DNA of 64,000 bases from Magicicada septendecula (Eukaryota > Arthropoda > Insecta > Hemiptera > Cicadidae). The stretch lies in NCBI GenBank assembly GCA_034769895.1, contig CM068373.1:199062134-199126133 (forward strand). The letters run 5' to 3'. The translations under genes and the position numbers were made by a program. The notes under the pieces are model-generated. The model was not told the DNA's origin. It saw only the letters and a list, made by a program, of their open reading frames with translations, and did not search any database. How positions within the stretch are numbered: position 1 is the stretch's first letter; the number at the start of each line of letters is the position of its first letter. Positions 1-9,749 of this stretch are shown here, piece after piece.

Positions 1-404
1 CAGCGATCCCGGTTAGTTAATAAAACCTGGGGCGGCAGAAAATTTTTCGCTCTCTCGTCTACCCTGAGCTGTTGCCAAGGTAGGCTGCATCGTTCGTTTT
101 CTTGTTCTTGTGTGTGGAATTTTTCATTGCACAACACAGGCTCCAGCTTGTCTGGAGCACAATATCTTCGCTATTTACCAGTCTATCATTTTGAAACTTT
201 CACAAAGTGTTATATATAATTAGTGCTCTGTGTTACAATTGTGCGGGCAGTGGTGAACTCGAGTTTCTGGTGTTAGGGGTGTTTTGGTGTTCTCCGCTGC
301 TGACTGTTGCCTGGTAAGTGTTGTAGCTTGTTAAGTAGCATACCACACTACCCAGCTAGCGATCCTTAACATCTCACCAGCCTAGGCTTAGGTTAACCTC
401 GCCG
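1..404 (+). other. 5' UTR of Jockey-type non-LTR retrotransposon
   Basis: This stretch leads directly into ORF1 of the retrotransposon and has no long ORF of its own. It is presumably the element's 5' UTR, where non-LTR elements usually carry an internal promoter. I cannot fix the exact 5' end of the element because no target-site duplication is visible and it may lie outside the window. No TATA box is evident near the start. Confidence 0.5.
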
Positions 405-1862
405 ATGGCCGCACCCAACATTCCCGTCGGTCCTTCTCAGGGCCACGAAATCCCACCCGGCGGTTTAGCGCAACCTTTGCCGACCGAACCCGAGACATTG
501 TCGGCTGGGTCGAGTGCCATGGAAACTGAGGAGTGGCAGACTGTGAGTAGCCGGAAACGGCGAAACAGTGGCGACTCCGCGGGATCCGGGCGGTCTTCCC
601 AGCTGGGTCCTGCCACGGACAGACCCGCTACGGTCACCTTAATACCTACCCCGCCCCGGCGGTTGCCGCCTCTGATCTTTGACCGGCCTGTTGACTGGGA
701 TAAGGTCATGCGACGACTTCACCGGGCCGCTCCTGCGAATACCCTGACTGCAGTTTTTCAGGGTGGCCGCTCCGTCCGGATCGAAACCACGACCATCGAC
801 AGTTTCCGGCTCGCCCAGAAACTGCTGACTGATCGTGGTATCCCCTACTACACCTACTCCCTGCCGGAGGAGAGGGAACTCAAGGACGAGATCATCGGCA
901 TCCCCGGCGATGTTCCCGTGCCTACAATTTCTCACGCCCTTGAACTTTTGGGCTTTACTGTCAGCTCAGTGACTCCTCTCTTCTCCCCCGGCAGACGCAT
1001 TCCCAGAAATGCCTTCCTTGTGAAAATCCTCAAGGTAGGGAATTTCCAAGCCATATATCAGGTAGACTCTCTCTTTTACCTCCGGGTAAAAGTTTCAGCT
1101 TTCGAGTCCCGACCCGGACCTAAGCAGTGCTACAACTGCCAGCGGTACGGGCACAGCAGTGTCTATTGTCACTACCCGACACGCTGCGTTCGTTGTGGTG
1201 AAGGTCATCACAAGGGCGATTGTCCTCGTGAACGTACCGCCACTGCCACGTGCGCAAACTGTCGCGAACCACACCCGGCAAGCTCTCGCCAGTGTAAAAG
1301 CTATCAAGACGCCATAAAGCGCATCACCAAGGACCAAAAGCCTATCCCACCTGCCCCGAAGAAACCCTCAGCCCCAGCATCTGCCGCCCTGGCGGCCCCA
1401 GTTCCGGCTACCTCGTCTGCGCCTGCAGCCGCTGTAGTCTCCCCGACCTGCCCAGTGCCTGCCGGAGCGCTCAGTTACGCGGCAGCCGCCGCCTCCGACA
1501 CATCTTTCCCTCCTTTGGCCTCGTCGCGAAAGCAACCCGCGCCAAAGAAGAAAAAGTCATAGACCACCATCTTCACGCAGCACAAGCCCGCTGCACCCAG
1601 GTCAGCATCTGCCCCAGCTCCCAAAGAGCCTCGGCAGCCTACACCTAAACCTCGGCCCGATAATGGAATCATGTATCGTGTGCCCCCGCCCACGCCGCAG
1701 GCGCCATCGACGGAGGAAGGGTCCTCGGACCCGACCTTTGCCGATCGCTTGCGTGTCTGGGTTGAGACCCTCATCCCCCAAATCTTGGCTGCCAAGGACG
1801 TCCAGTCTCTGCTAGTCACCATTCTTACCTCACTCATGACTCTCCTGCCTCTCAATGTCTAG
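405..1862 (+). pseudogene. Jockey-type retrotransposon ORF1 (Gag-like, CCHC zinc knuckles), interrupted by one stop
   Basis: ORF1 encodes the nucleic-acid-binding protein that coats the retrotransposon RNA. The first 385 codons run to a TAG at 1560-1562. The same frame then continues without another stop to a TAG at 1860-1862, giving about 485 codons broken by one nonsense codon. Visible parts in order are a proline/serine-rich N-terminus, a region around residues 145-200 resembling the PRE_C2HC domain found before zinc fingers in Jockey proteins (YYTYSLPEERELKDEI), and CCHC knuckles from about residue 243 (CYNCQRYGHSSVYC, then CVRCGEGHHKGDC, then a CANC...C variant). An alanine/proline-rich stretch and a leucine-rich tail follow. 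The last 8 bases overlap the ORF2 start. ORF1 assignment is firm. Whether the TAG is a mutation or is read through cannot be seen, but ORF2 is also broken, so a dead copy is likely. Confidence 0.85.
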
Positions 1863-3290
1863 GCCTCTTCGGCTGGTGGCATGGAACGCGTGTGGCGTTC
1901 CGTCTCGCCGAGCCGAATTGGCTAACTTTGCCACTGAGTATGACCTAGATGTCATCCTACTCTCCGAAACTTTCCTTACCCCTGCTGCTTCCTTTAGCTT
2001 CCGGCGTACACTACATATCGCACGGATAGGCCTCGGCTACCACCCCCCGCTCGTCCCAGCGGGGGTACTGCCATTCTTGTCCACAGGCGCATTGCCCATC
2101 GTCTCTTACCCCCTCCAGATAATAGGTATTTGGAGACGACGGCGGTGGCCCTCTGGATCGGGCATCGGGAGGTTCGCCTAATTTCGGCGTACCTCCCTCC
2201 CGGGCCCGGAGGGCCTCCGCCGCCTGAGGAGTGGGACGCCCTCCTCGATCACGAACTACCTACTATAGCTGCCGGAGACTTCAACTCCAAGCATTCCTCT
2301 TGGAACAGCCGTGTCACGAACCCGCGTGGCCGCTCGCTCTACAGCTACGTTCAGCGTCATCTGCAGGTCTCAGTTATTGGTCCTGACTCACCGACCCACG
2401 TGCCCACTAGGGGCCTTCCGGATGTCCTTGACATTGTCATTGTCAAGGACCTGGCCACTCCTATCACTGTAAGTGCTGTATCGGACCTCTCGTCCGACCA
2501 TGACCCGGTACTTATCACTGTTCGTCCCCTGTTGGACACACCTCTCCAACCCCTCTCTCGTCCGCGGAGAGTCAACTGGCGCTCCTATCATGACGAACTC
2601 CAACGAACAGTGCCATCTGACCCCCCGGCCACCATCGCCTCTACGGCTGATGCGGACCGTATGGCCGACTACCTTCAAGAACTCGTTACGTCCGCTATGG
2701 ACACACACACCTATCTTGTCCCAGAGACAAATCGCCGGTCTCAACTACCTGAAGAGGTGCTCCTCGCCATCCAAACTCGGCGCCAACTCAGCCGGAGATG
2801 GCAACAAACCCGGGATCCTGCTATCTAACGCAGGTTAAACGCCCAATCTGACCTTGTCAAGCAGCTTCTGCTTGATGCCATTGCACATCGTTGGGACTCG
2901 TTTCTCGAGTCTCTTGAAGTCCGTCCCGAGTCTGTCTGGCAGGCTGCGAGCCGACTTAATGGCGACAAAAGGACCCGCCATCTCCTCAGATCACCGGACG
3001 GCATTGTGTACTCCGCGGCCGGCAAAGCAGAAGTCTTTGCCGCAACCATGGAGGAGCAATTCACCGTCCACGGAGGCGTCTGCGACCCCGTCCACTCGGC
3101 CGAGGTCGCAGACTTCCTATCTGGATATTTTTCCTGCCCTCCAGCTGACATCCCTGACCCGTTCGACCGAGCCGATGTTGTCTCGGCTATTGGTCGACTT
3201 CGCCCTAAGCGGGCTCCGATTTCGGAGCGGCGGCGCTACAACGCGCTCCCCCTAGCCTCACCAACTTGGTCCACGAGCTGTTCAATGGAT
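1855..3290 (+). pseudogene. Jockey-type ORF2 5' part: endonuclease domain and start of RT region, frameshifted and truncated
   Basis: ORF2 of these elements encodes an apurinic-like endonuclease followed by reverse transcriptase, used for target-primed reverse transcription. The ATG lies inside the end of ORF1 (ATGTCTAG). Endonuclease motifs are VAWNACGV near the start, LLSET (catalytic Glu), GDFNSKHSSW (Asp-x-Asn) and SDHDPVLI (terminal Ser-Asp-His). The frame changes near 2023-2027 (equivalent to one missing base), a TAA interrupts at 2826-2828, and another one-base shift precedes 3255-3290, where a segment reading LTNLVHELFNGC resumes typical Jockey sequence. Homology then stops before the catalytic RT motifs, so the copy lacks RT and its 3' end. 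Loss of the 3' part with the 5' part kept is opposite to the usual 5' truncation and implies later deletion or insertion at about 3290. Confidence 0.85.
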
Positions 3291-3315
3291 GTCACCAAAA
3301 ACACTAGTGTGTACG

Positions 3316-3359
3316 ATTGGCGCCATTTGTCCTGTGACAAGTGGCGCCCAATGTGGGGC
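3316..3359 (+). other. Hairpin overlapping a tRNA-Lys-like primer-binding site
   Basis: Arms at 3319-3331 (GGCGCCATTTGTC) and 3336-3348 (GACAAGTGGCGCC) pair over 13 positions with a single T-G wobble around a 4-base loop, and three more pairs follow outside across a one-base bulge. Overlapping the right arm, 3342-3359 reads TGGCGCCCAATGTGGGGC. This differs by one base from the complement of the 3' end of arthropod tRNA-Lys(CUU) as I know it, a common Ty3/gypsy primer-binding site. It is probably a scrap of an LTR element that interrupted the Jockey copy. No LTR or gag can be recognised beside it. Confidence 0.4.
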
Positions 3360-3436
3360 AACAATCATCTTGCGGATGCAAGATCCAGCCACGCCAGAGA
3401 GCTACCAGCCGGCACACCAATTTATTTTAGTTTTGA

Positions 3437-3817
3437 AAAAATATTCCTTTAAAAAATAAATCAGGAGTCTATAAAATTAAATGCGATAATTGTGCAGCAT
3501 TCTACATCGGCCAATCCGGCAGAGATTTTTATACAAGATTTTTAGAGCACATTCCAAAAACAAATAATAATAATTCCAGTTTTGCTCAACATTTAATAGA
3601 AAAAGATCATAGTTATACCAGTTTCGAAAACAATTTCGTGGCGTTGCATACTTGCAAGAAGGGTAAATTAATGGATAGTCTAGAGGAATTCGAAATATAC
3701 AAAGCTACAAAAAACGCAATGACCAAAAATATCATACTAAATGAGCAAATGAACTTCGGTTCTAATAACCTGTTTGGCACTGCTATACGGTTGAATGATA
3801 AGTATAGCCAGTCGTGA
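3437..3817 (+). pseudogene. Penelope-like element fragment: GIY-YIG endonuclease domain
   Basis: The frame is open from just after a TGA at 3434-3436 to a TGA at 3815-3817, about 126 codons with no start needed. It reads as the C-terminal GIY-YIG nuclease of a Penelope-like retroelement. SGVYKIKCDNCAAFYIGQSG at about 3461-3520 carries the GVY...YIG pair with the zinc-type Cys-x2-Cys typical of Penelope proteins. This is followed by the conserved Arg-containing segment GRDFYTRFLEHI, then the downstream SFAQHLIEKDH and LEEFEIYKA segments. The reverse transcriptase that should precede it is absent, so this is a 5'-truncated relic. The family assignment is strong because both the motif order and the flanking residues fit. 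Confidence 0.8.
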
Positions 3818-3959
3818 GGAAGTCATAGTACAGCGTGCATGCATGCGAGCGCTCCGAGCGATTCAATTGTTACGTTTTTGTTTGTATATATTTTATTTAA
3901 AAGATTTTACATATTTTAAATTATGACAAACCACAAATTGTGGTATACTTTTATGTTTT

Positions 3960-4020
3960 GACTATGTGTATCTGAAGATGGGATTTTAATCCCGAAACGC
4001 GTCATTAAACGACAGCAGCA
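3960..4020 (+). ncRNA. Hammerhead-ribozyme-like motif of the Penelope element
   Basis: CTGAAGA at 3972-3978 matches the hammerhead core CUGANGA. GGGATT (3980-3985) and AATCCC (3988-3993) can form stem II, and GAAA follows at 3994-3997, then C, GC, G and TC at 4002-4003 as a minimal stem III and cleavage trinucleotide. Penelope-like elements are known to carry hammerheads with very short stem III, and the motif lies just behind a GIY-YIG relic. Weak points are one extra T between core and stem II and a poorly paired stem I, so it may be inactive or only hammerhead-like. Confidence 0.4.
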
Positions 4021-4283
4021 AGTGTCACTAAGGTGGACCGAATAAGGTAATTTAATTATATTAATCTAATTTCTACTTTGTTTTTAATGTCTTGTGGGCT
4101 CAGAATCTAAGATCTTTAATCCAACAACGTCACCGTTGCTTAATGGGATGTTTTGTTTTCACCTACATTTTAGTTGATTCAAAGGGAATCAATTAATTTG
4201 TAATTCGTACACATTAAATTTCAAAGCCTATACAGTAGTCTTCATGCTTTTAGGAAGGGAAAAGTTCTGTCTATCGCTAACTG
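4021..4283. other. Unassigned sequence between Penelope relic and minus-strand retrotransposon
   Basis: No ORF or motif is recognised. The left part is probably the Penelope tail, and the right part the 3' UTR of the minus-strand element. Confidence 0.3.
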
Positions 4284-7200
4284 TTAGTTTTCGAAGCCTT
4301 TTTTCAGATTATCTTTTACACTCTGTCTCTGCCTGAGTTCTGCAAGAGTACTAGAGACTCCTGTTTTGTGTTTCACTGTAAGTGCTCCGCTATCTGTGGA
4401 GACGGTTTGTTCTCCTTGTAGGAGGTACAACGACGTCAAGTAGTTCATGTGCCCAAATCGCAGACTTGTGATGCAAGCTTGTTCACGACGACTGCGATTA
4501 CATGATTGATACTTGCCATTTTCGGACACTCTGCTTTACGGCAGAACGTTTGCCCCTCCGTCTGTTCCACATCTGCTACCACACGTTAATAAGATGCTTG
4601 TGGCAGCTCGTTTTGCGTTATCAGATCGTATGGCAATCGAATCGATTTGTGGGTTGTCCACAGCGTGATCTTCGTTACCTTCATTATCTACACGACCCGG
4701 ATACCAAACAAAAGTAAAAGATGAACCAAGGTTTTGTAACGCATGCCATAACGCCATTATCTGATGTAATAATCGATAGTAGTCCGCGGATTGTCCAAGG
4801 CAGTTAGAAACTCAGTGAATTTGTACAGATAACAAATTGCCTTTTACCTTCGTCTTTAAAAAAACAAAGAGCCTGCCACACCTCACACAGTTCGGTGGTG
4901 TGTACACCACACATGCCGCTTTGGGCAGTGTTCAGGAGTGGGAGGCGCCCTCAATTACAAATGAACGATCCACTCCGCTCTCCGCCTTTGACCCGTCAGA
5001 GTAAAGAATGGTGTGTTCCTCGGCGTATTCCTCAAGAACTGACGTAAACACCAGTTTACTGAACGCTGAGTTTCAGTTCAGTTTTGTGGCACGATTCCGT
5101 GTTTGTCGTTGCTACATCCAGCCTTTAATTTGGTTTGAGAAGTAGCCAAGGGCCACTTTTCACGGAACGTACGCTTGGACTATCGGCGCCTTGATATTGC
5201 GCCGGGCTATTTAGAGTGTACTAAAGGCGGTCGTATACTATAGCAAGTCTGGTGTTCGTTAACAACACGTGGTTTTTATGCCTTGGTAGTGTTAATATTT
5301 TTGCCACGTATCTCAACAATAAGAGTTGGCGTCGCAGATCTAAGTACGTAATTTCTGTTTCACAGTACATGCTTTATTCAAGACTAATGTAGCAACAGGA
5401 TCCAGCTTTTCAAGCATGACCTCCTGGCTGAAGAGTACACTCTGTATCAGTACTCCAATTCGGATAATACTAGGGGGGTATGCAGGAGCAATGAAACGTC
5501 TCTATCTGCACCTCAGGTCATATGCGAGATGCAATTAGTTGCGTATTTATGGATTTGCACCTCGCAGACAGATCGTCCACATGCGCATTCCGTGTCAATT
5601 GTCTCTCGAAAGTTAGGCCCAGAATTTTGATAATGCGCCTGTGGTGCAACTGGATACCGTTTGTGGTTAACGTCGGGTCAAGATGCCTTCCTCGCTTTCG
5701 ACAGAAGTGGACACAGGTCGTCTTTTTGCCGAAAAGGAAAAGCCTATGTTTGTTAGCATTTTCTACCAACGTGTCTAAAACGCCTTGCATTTTACTCTTG
5801 ATAATCTCAGTTGTAGGAAAGCGGAAAAGTTTCAATATACCAGCACATTCTAACCTCAAAGATCCCGTTGATCGCGATAGTGCTGCTCAACGAAGATTTC
5901 TGAGGTACTCAGTTTTCCAGCTCGTGAGATGCCGACATTACGGAGAGTCCTGTGTCTGAGAAAGCTAGAGATAAATTTAGGCAGGTTACCTCTAAACCGC
6001 CAGTCATGTAGCTGCATGATATTTAATCTTCACGTTTGATGAACGCTTTCTCCAAATCGAAGAAGTCTGCGTCTATGTGTTTACCTTCGATAAAATTGTT
6101 TTTAACTGGGTTTTCAGATATATCAGTTCATTAGTAGTAGAATAGTGTCTCTGGTACCCACGATGATGTGCGGTCAGAAAGAAGGCCGTGATTTTGCAGA
6201 CACCGGCTGTTAATGATCCTCTCCAATAACTTTCCTAGACAGCACAAATGATACTGTGCGATAGTTTTCTGCATTCCGGGGGTCCTTTCCGGCCTTTAGA
6301 AGCTGAATGACGATGGCCTCCTTCCATGGTTTTGAATACTCTCTTTGCGTCCCTATGTTTTTATAGGGTGCCAATAGTGTAGCCATATCTACATCCCGCA
6401 GTTAACATTTAATGGTGTACGGAATATCGTCGAGTCCCGCCACAGTGTCGCCGGCAGCGCGGATAGCGAACTGTCATTGCCTCATCGCAAAAGGCAAGCT
6501 ATAGCTCCTGTACCCTGCACATTTGAAGTCAACGTCGTGTTCAAATTTATCTTTTCAGGTAAGAATTGAGACGATAATTTTCTGTACTACTGACCGCGGC
6601 CTATCTTGAAGCCAAGGTATCAGCAAAGCATAGGGGTTGTAAATCAATTCACCATCGTGCTCTTTGCACGAGATAGGCTTAAACACTAACGTGCCAGCAA
6701 TTGCGCTGATATCCTTCCATACTACAGTCACTGGAGTCGACAGTCAACCGTGTTGTGGTCGGGACACATGTTTCCAAGCTTGATCGTTTTGCAGTATTGT
6801 TCTAAGAGCGGCGTCACGAAATAGCGATGCTATTACCTTAGGTCGGCGCTCGTTTATAGCCTACTTGTTAAAGGCTAGCCGCTTCTCTAGTATTGCGTCT
6901 TTTACAGCGTTGTTTCACCACAGTACCTCTGATATGGATGAACGATCACCTGGCCAAGGGATATGGTTCATAGCTGCTGAGGTGACAGCAGCTGTAAAAG
7001 TGTGGACGTCTTCTATATTTTCACAGACGTTCGTAGGTGTACAAGAATCATCACTGTCCACGTGCCATCTTTTCGGCGTGCGTATAACGTTCTTTGACGT
7101 TTGTGTTCTTTACAGCACGCGGAAGTGGTCGCTTCCGTCGAGATCTATGAGCACTCTCCACGACAGACGTGGATCAAGATTCGGGCTGCAGATCGGAACA

Positions 7201-7505
7201 TGGATAGCCGAGAAATTACCACTTCCAACGCCCAAATTTGTGCTGGCACATGTGTTCAAAAAGACTAACGCGTTGTTAATAATAGATTCTCAGTTTTTAA
7301 TACAGCACTGTTTATCCTACGACAACCGCAAGTAAGACTATGGGCGTTCAAGTCCCCGATAAAGTGTAATGGAGACGGTAGCTACTCCACCAGATCCTGT
7401 AGATCTTCTGCTCGCCAATGGTATTCTGATAAGTATAAGAAGCAAATCGTTGGAAGTAGTTCCACTCCTAACTATGCCCTTTACGTCACGAATAAGCACA
7501 TAGTT
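4284..7505 (-). pseudogene. Decayed I-like non-LTR retrotransposon ORF2 (endonuclease, RT, RNase H)
   Basis: Read on the minus strand, pieces of one ORF2 appear in the expected order but broken by many stops and shifts. Near 7350-7390 a segment reads GDLNAHSLTCG (endonuclease Asp-x-Asn), and near 7125-7140 GSDHF (terminal Ser-Asp-His). Between about 6430 and 6230 come AGLDDIPYT, PWKEAIVIQL and LLERIINSRCLQNHG, the N-terminal RT fingers. Near 6035-6060 FFDLEKAF is RT motif A with its catalytic Asp. At 5518-5859 KKTTCVHFCRKRGRHLDPTL and IIKILGLTFERQLTRNAHVD are the RT thumb side. Near 4680-4720 FVWYPGRVDNEGNEDHA is the RNase H WxPGHxGxxGNE motif. At 4284-4529 GALTVKH and surroundings match the segment after RNase H. 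The RNase H domain separates it from the RNase H-less Jockey element upstream. The N-terminal end at about 7505 is approximate. Confidence 0.8.
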
Positions 7506-8514
7506 GTTAATTTGTTACTTTTTGCTAATATAAAAACTTAAATCTGAATACGTAAAATTATTATTACTACGTTTATTACAGCTGGCTTATTGTGTCTCTC
7601 ACGTACTTCCACTTATCAGTTAAACAAAGACAGAAGTGCTGTATTCAGTATACACCTAGGCCTATACGAATTGCTTTCAAGAATCATTTGCCAATTAGTA
7701 TTGTGAATACGGGAGCGTGAAAGTAAGTATTTTATATTCTGTACAGAGTAAGCAAAAGTTAATTTTACAATAGAGAGGTTACATTAAAATAATAAAAGTT
7801 TTTTTAAATTGTTGTATTAAACTAACCATTAATTTAACAATAATGTATTGTGAGATAATAGTATTTTTCGCTAAACTAATTACGTATGCTAACAAACACC
7901 TAATGTCATTTTCCAAATATTTCAGTTAGTAGCAGTGCCACTAGTCTCAGTAAGGACTAATGCCACTATATCGGGCTTCTTATAATTATTTTTAAATTTT
8001 GTGGGGTAGGGTTCAAATGACGAGCCATTGGTTGGTCTTTCTATGCCACGGTGCTTCCAAGGGTCACCTGCCATTGACACTTGAAGCAGTTAATCCTAGG
8101 AATCAAAGGATTGGTACTATTCCTAGCAGTCTGTGCAGAGTAGACTATTAGGTTTTCCATTCGTTGACTGCGATCTACAGACTTTTTTGTTGAAAACTTT
8201 ACTGTTATATTTGAACATTTATGACATGACGAAAGAGTACCTTTTTCGAATTTAATCATGACAAATCTCACATATGGAAAAAGTAAATAAACATTCCGTA
8301 CAAAGTAACACTTTCTTTGATTTAGTTACTATTTGCCATCACTTGATTACACATTACGTCTGAAGTAAACAGGCAATTTGACGTTGGAATACATGATGTA
8401 CGATTGAAATTCTAAAAAATAGTGTTAATTCTGTGCCACTAACAATAGCCTATTTTGTTCTACTGTTTTCTTTCTGTGTATTGTTCTTACAGCAGAGCTT
8501 GTTAATTTGTATAA
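7506..8514. other. AT-rich non-coding sequence
   Basis: Only short AT-rich chance ORFs occur and no recognisable gene, RNA or transposon motif was seen. Confidence 0.5.
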
Positions 8515-8608
8515 TTAGGGCTTAACTAATGGTTAATTTGTCACCGGATTAACGAAATCCGTGATAAAACTACACATCAATTAAACATATTTGTGATTAA
8601 AGCCCTAA
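8515..8608. mobile_element. 94-base palindromic element, MITE-like
   Basis: Perfect 9-base terminal inverted repeats TTAGGGCTT (8515-8523) and AAGCCCTAA (8600-8608) enclose an inner hairpin, TCACCGGATT at 8541-8550 against AATCCGTGA at 8556-8564, with one bulged C. The size and ends suggest a tiny MITE or a solo stem-loop. No clear target-site duplication flanks it, so the class is open. Confidence 0.3.
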
Positions 8609-9230
8609 ACAACCAGATTTATTTTATATTCAAAATTATGTAAATACTAGCGGTTTAATAGAAAAGGCAATATTACATGACTTATAGGATATTTTGGCTT
8701 ATTAATTTGTTTATATTTAAAAGAAGACTATCTGGGTTTATTCAGATTCGTGTTACCAGTTACGGTGTAAAACCACGAAGGATTAGTAGCGAATTTACAT
8801 CTAGTATGAACAAGACTACAGTTTAAATTATATAATTTGGCAGCTATTAATATTACTTATTCTATGCATTCAGAAATTTTATTAGTTTCTGTATTAGAAA
8901 ATAAAGTAACTTCTTAAGAACTACATGTTTACTCTTCACGTTAATGGCATAGTTATGAGCGGCACTACTTCCAAAAAATACGATTACTATTGTTGCACCT
9001 TATAAAGTGTGCTACCTTTGTTGAAAAACGTTATACGTATTGCTAAGCTGAGAAAGTAGACGGTACCACAATGCTGAATGACTACGTGCCGTCCTGGCCT
9101 ACATTAGCGCCGGAATATAAGGTAACCCTCTGTATTGTTCTAGGTAATGTGAGATGCACCTTCCAGACGTTAATCGGCTACCCTAGGGCATCGACGCCCC
9201 CTATATCACTTCAAACCAAGGAGGGGGAGG
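8609..9230. other. AT-rich spacer and upstream region of the small gene
   Basis: No coding sequence is recognised. From about 9080 onwards base composition becomes less AT-rich, with a G-run (GGAGGGGGAGG) just before the TATA box at 9231. This may be proximal promoter sequence. Confidence 0.35.
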
Positions 9231-9262
9231 TATAAATACAGGATTTTGAAGCGGCCCAGTTC
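9231..9262 (+). promoter_or_regulatory. TATA box plus initiator upstream of small ORF
   Basis: TATAAATA at 9231-9238 is followed by CCAGTT at 9256-9261, close to the arthropod initiator TCAGT. With the A at 9258 as start, the TATA box begins 27 bases upstream, the standard spacing. The predicted 5' UTR is about 157 bases. Confidence 0.5.
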
Positions 9263-9414
9263 AACTACACCTGACGATATTTCAAGTGCGGTTCGAGGTT
9301 ATTTTTGCGTTTAGTGAAAAATGATTATTATGTTAATCAGTGCTAAACTGTCATAAGGTGACACGGTACTGGTGTTTTATTTACAAAAAGTAGAAAAGTC
9401 TATTAAATTGTGAA

Positions 9415-9741
9415 ATGAGGCCGCCATGTGTTGGCGATATGAACGATCTATCTGTGGATTTATTTACGGTCAGTCATAAAACGGGCCAGAAAGGTAATAA
9501 GTATCTGCGCCAGAACGCAGGCGTCAGTGGCGTTACGGAGTTTGCAAATCATTTGGTGGAGCACTATTTGGATGGCCAATTCCATCCCAGCTTGGAGGCC
9601 CGAGAATGGCCTTGGCAGGAGCATATAACGAATGCGTATGAATACCTTCTTTCGAGATTCAGGAAACAATTCTACCGCATGCACCCATCTGTTTTTAATG
9701 TTACCAAGTACATAAAATGTTTTAAACTCAGTACTATATGA
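9415..9741 (+). CDS. Small hypothetical protein, 108 aa, with its own TATA promoter
   Basis: I do not recognise this protein family. The ORF starts at the first ATG of good length after the predicted transcription start and ends in TGA at 9739-9741. It is soluble and mixed-charge, with a likely helical middle (TEFANHLVEHYLDG) and an aromatic/basic stretch near the end (EYLLSRFRKQFYRMH). There is no signal peptide or membrane segment. In favour of a gene are its base composition, richer in GC than the flanks, the correctly spaced TATA and initiator, and AATAAA at 9744-9749 right behind the stop. Against a simple intronless gene, AAG|GTAATAAGT at 9491 resembles a splice donor, so 9415-9493 could be a first exon. 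It could also be a piece of a retroelement. Confidence 0.45.
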   Translation: MRPPCVGDMNDLSVDLFTVSHKTGQKGNKYLRQNAGVSGVTEFANHLVEHYLDGQFHPSLEAREWPWQEHITNAYEYLLSRFRKQFYRMHPSVFNVTKYIKCFKLSTI

Positions 9742-9743
9742 AA

Positions 9744-9749
9744 AATAAA
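9744..9749 (+). terminator. Poly(A) signal AATAAA after small ORF
   Basis: AATAAA starts 2 bases after the TGA of the 108-codon ORF, which would give a 3' UTR of only a few tens of bases. Confidence 0.35.

Noticed and set aside
437..1337. Minus-strand ORFs opposite ORF1 of the Jockey element
   Set aside because: They are shadows of a GC-rich coding strand with recognised domains.
6865..7335. 156-codon plus-strand ORF
   Set aside because: It lies antisense to the endonuclease and linker region of the minus-strand I-like element, whose motifs are recognisable.
9460..9684. 74-codon minus-strand ORF opposite the small gene
   Set aside because: It has no promoter or poly(A) signal on that strand, while the plus-strand ORF has both.
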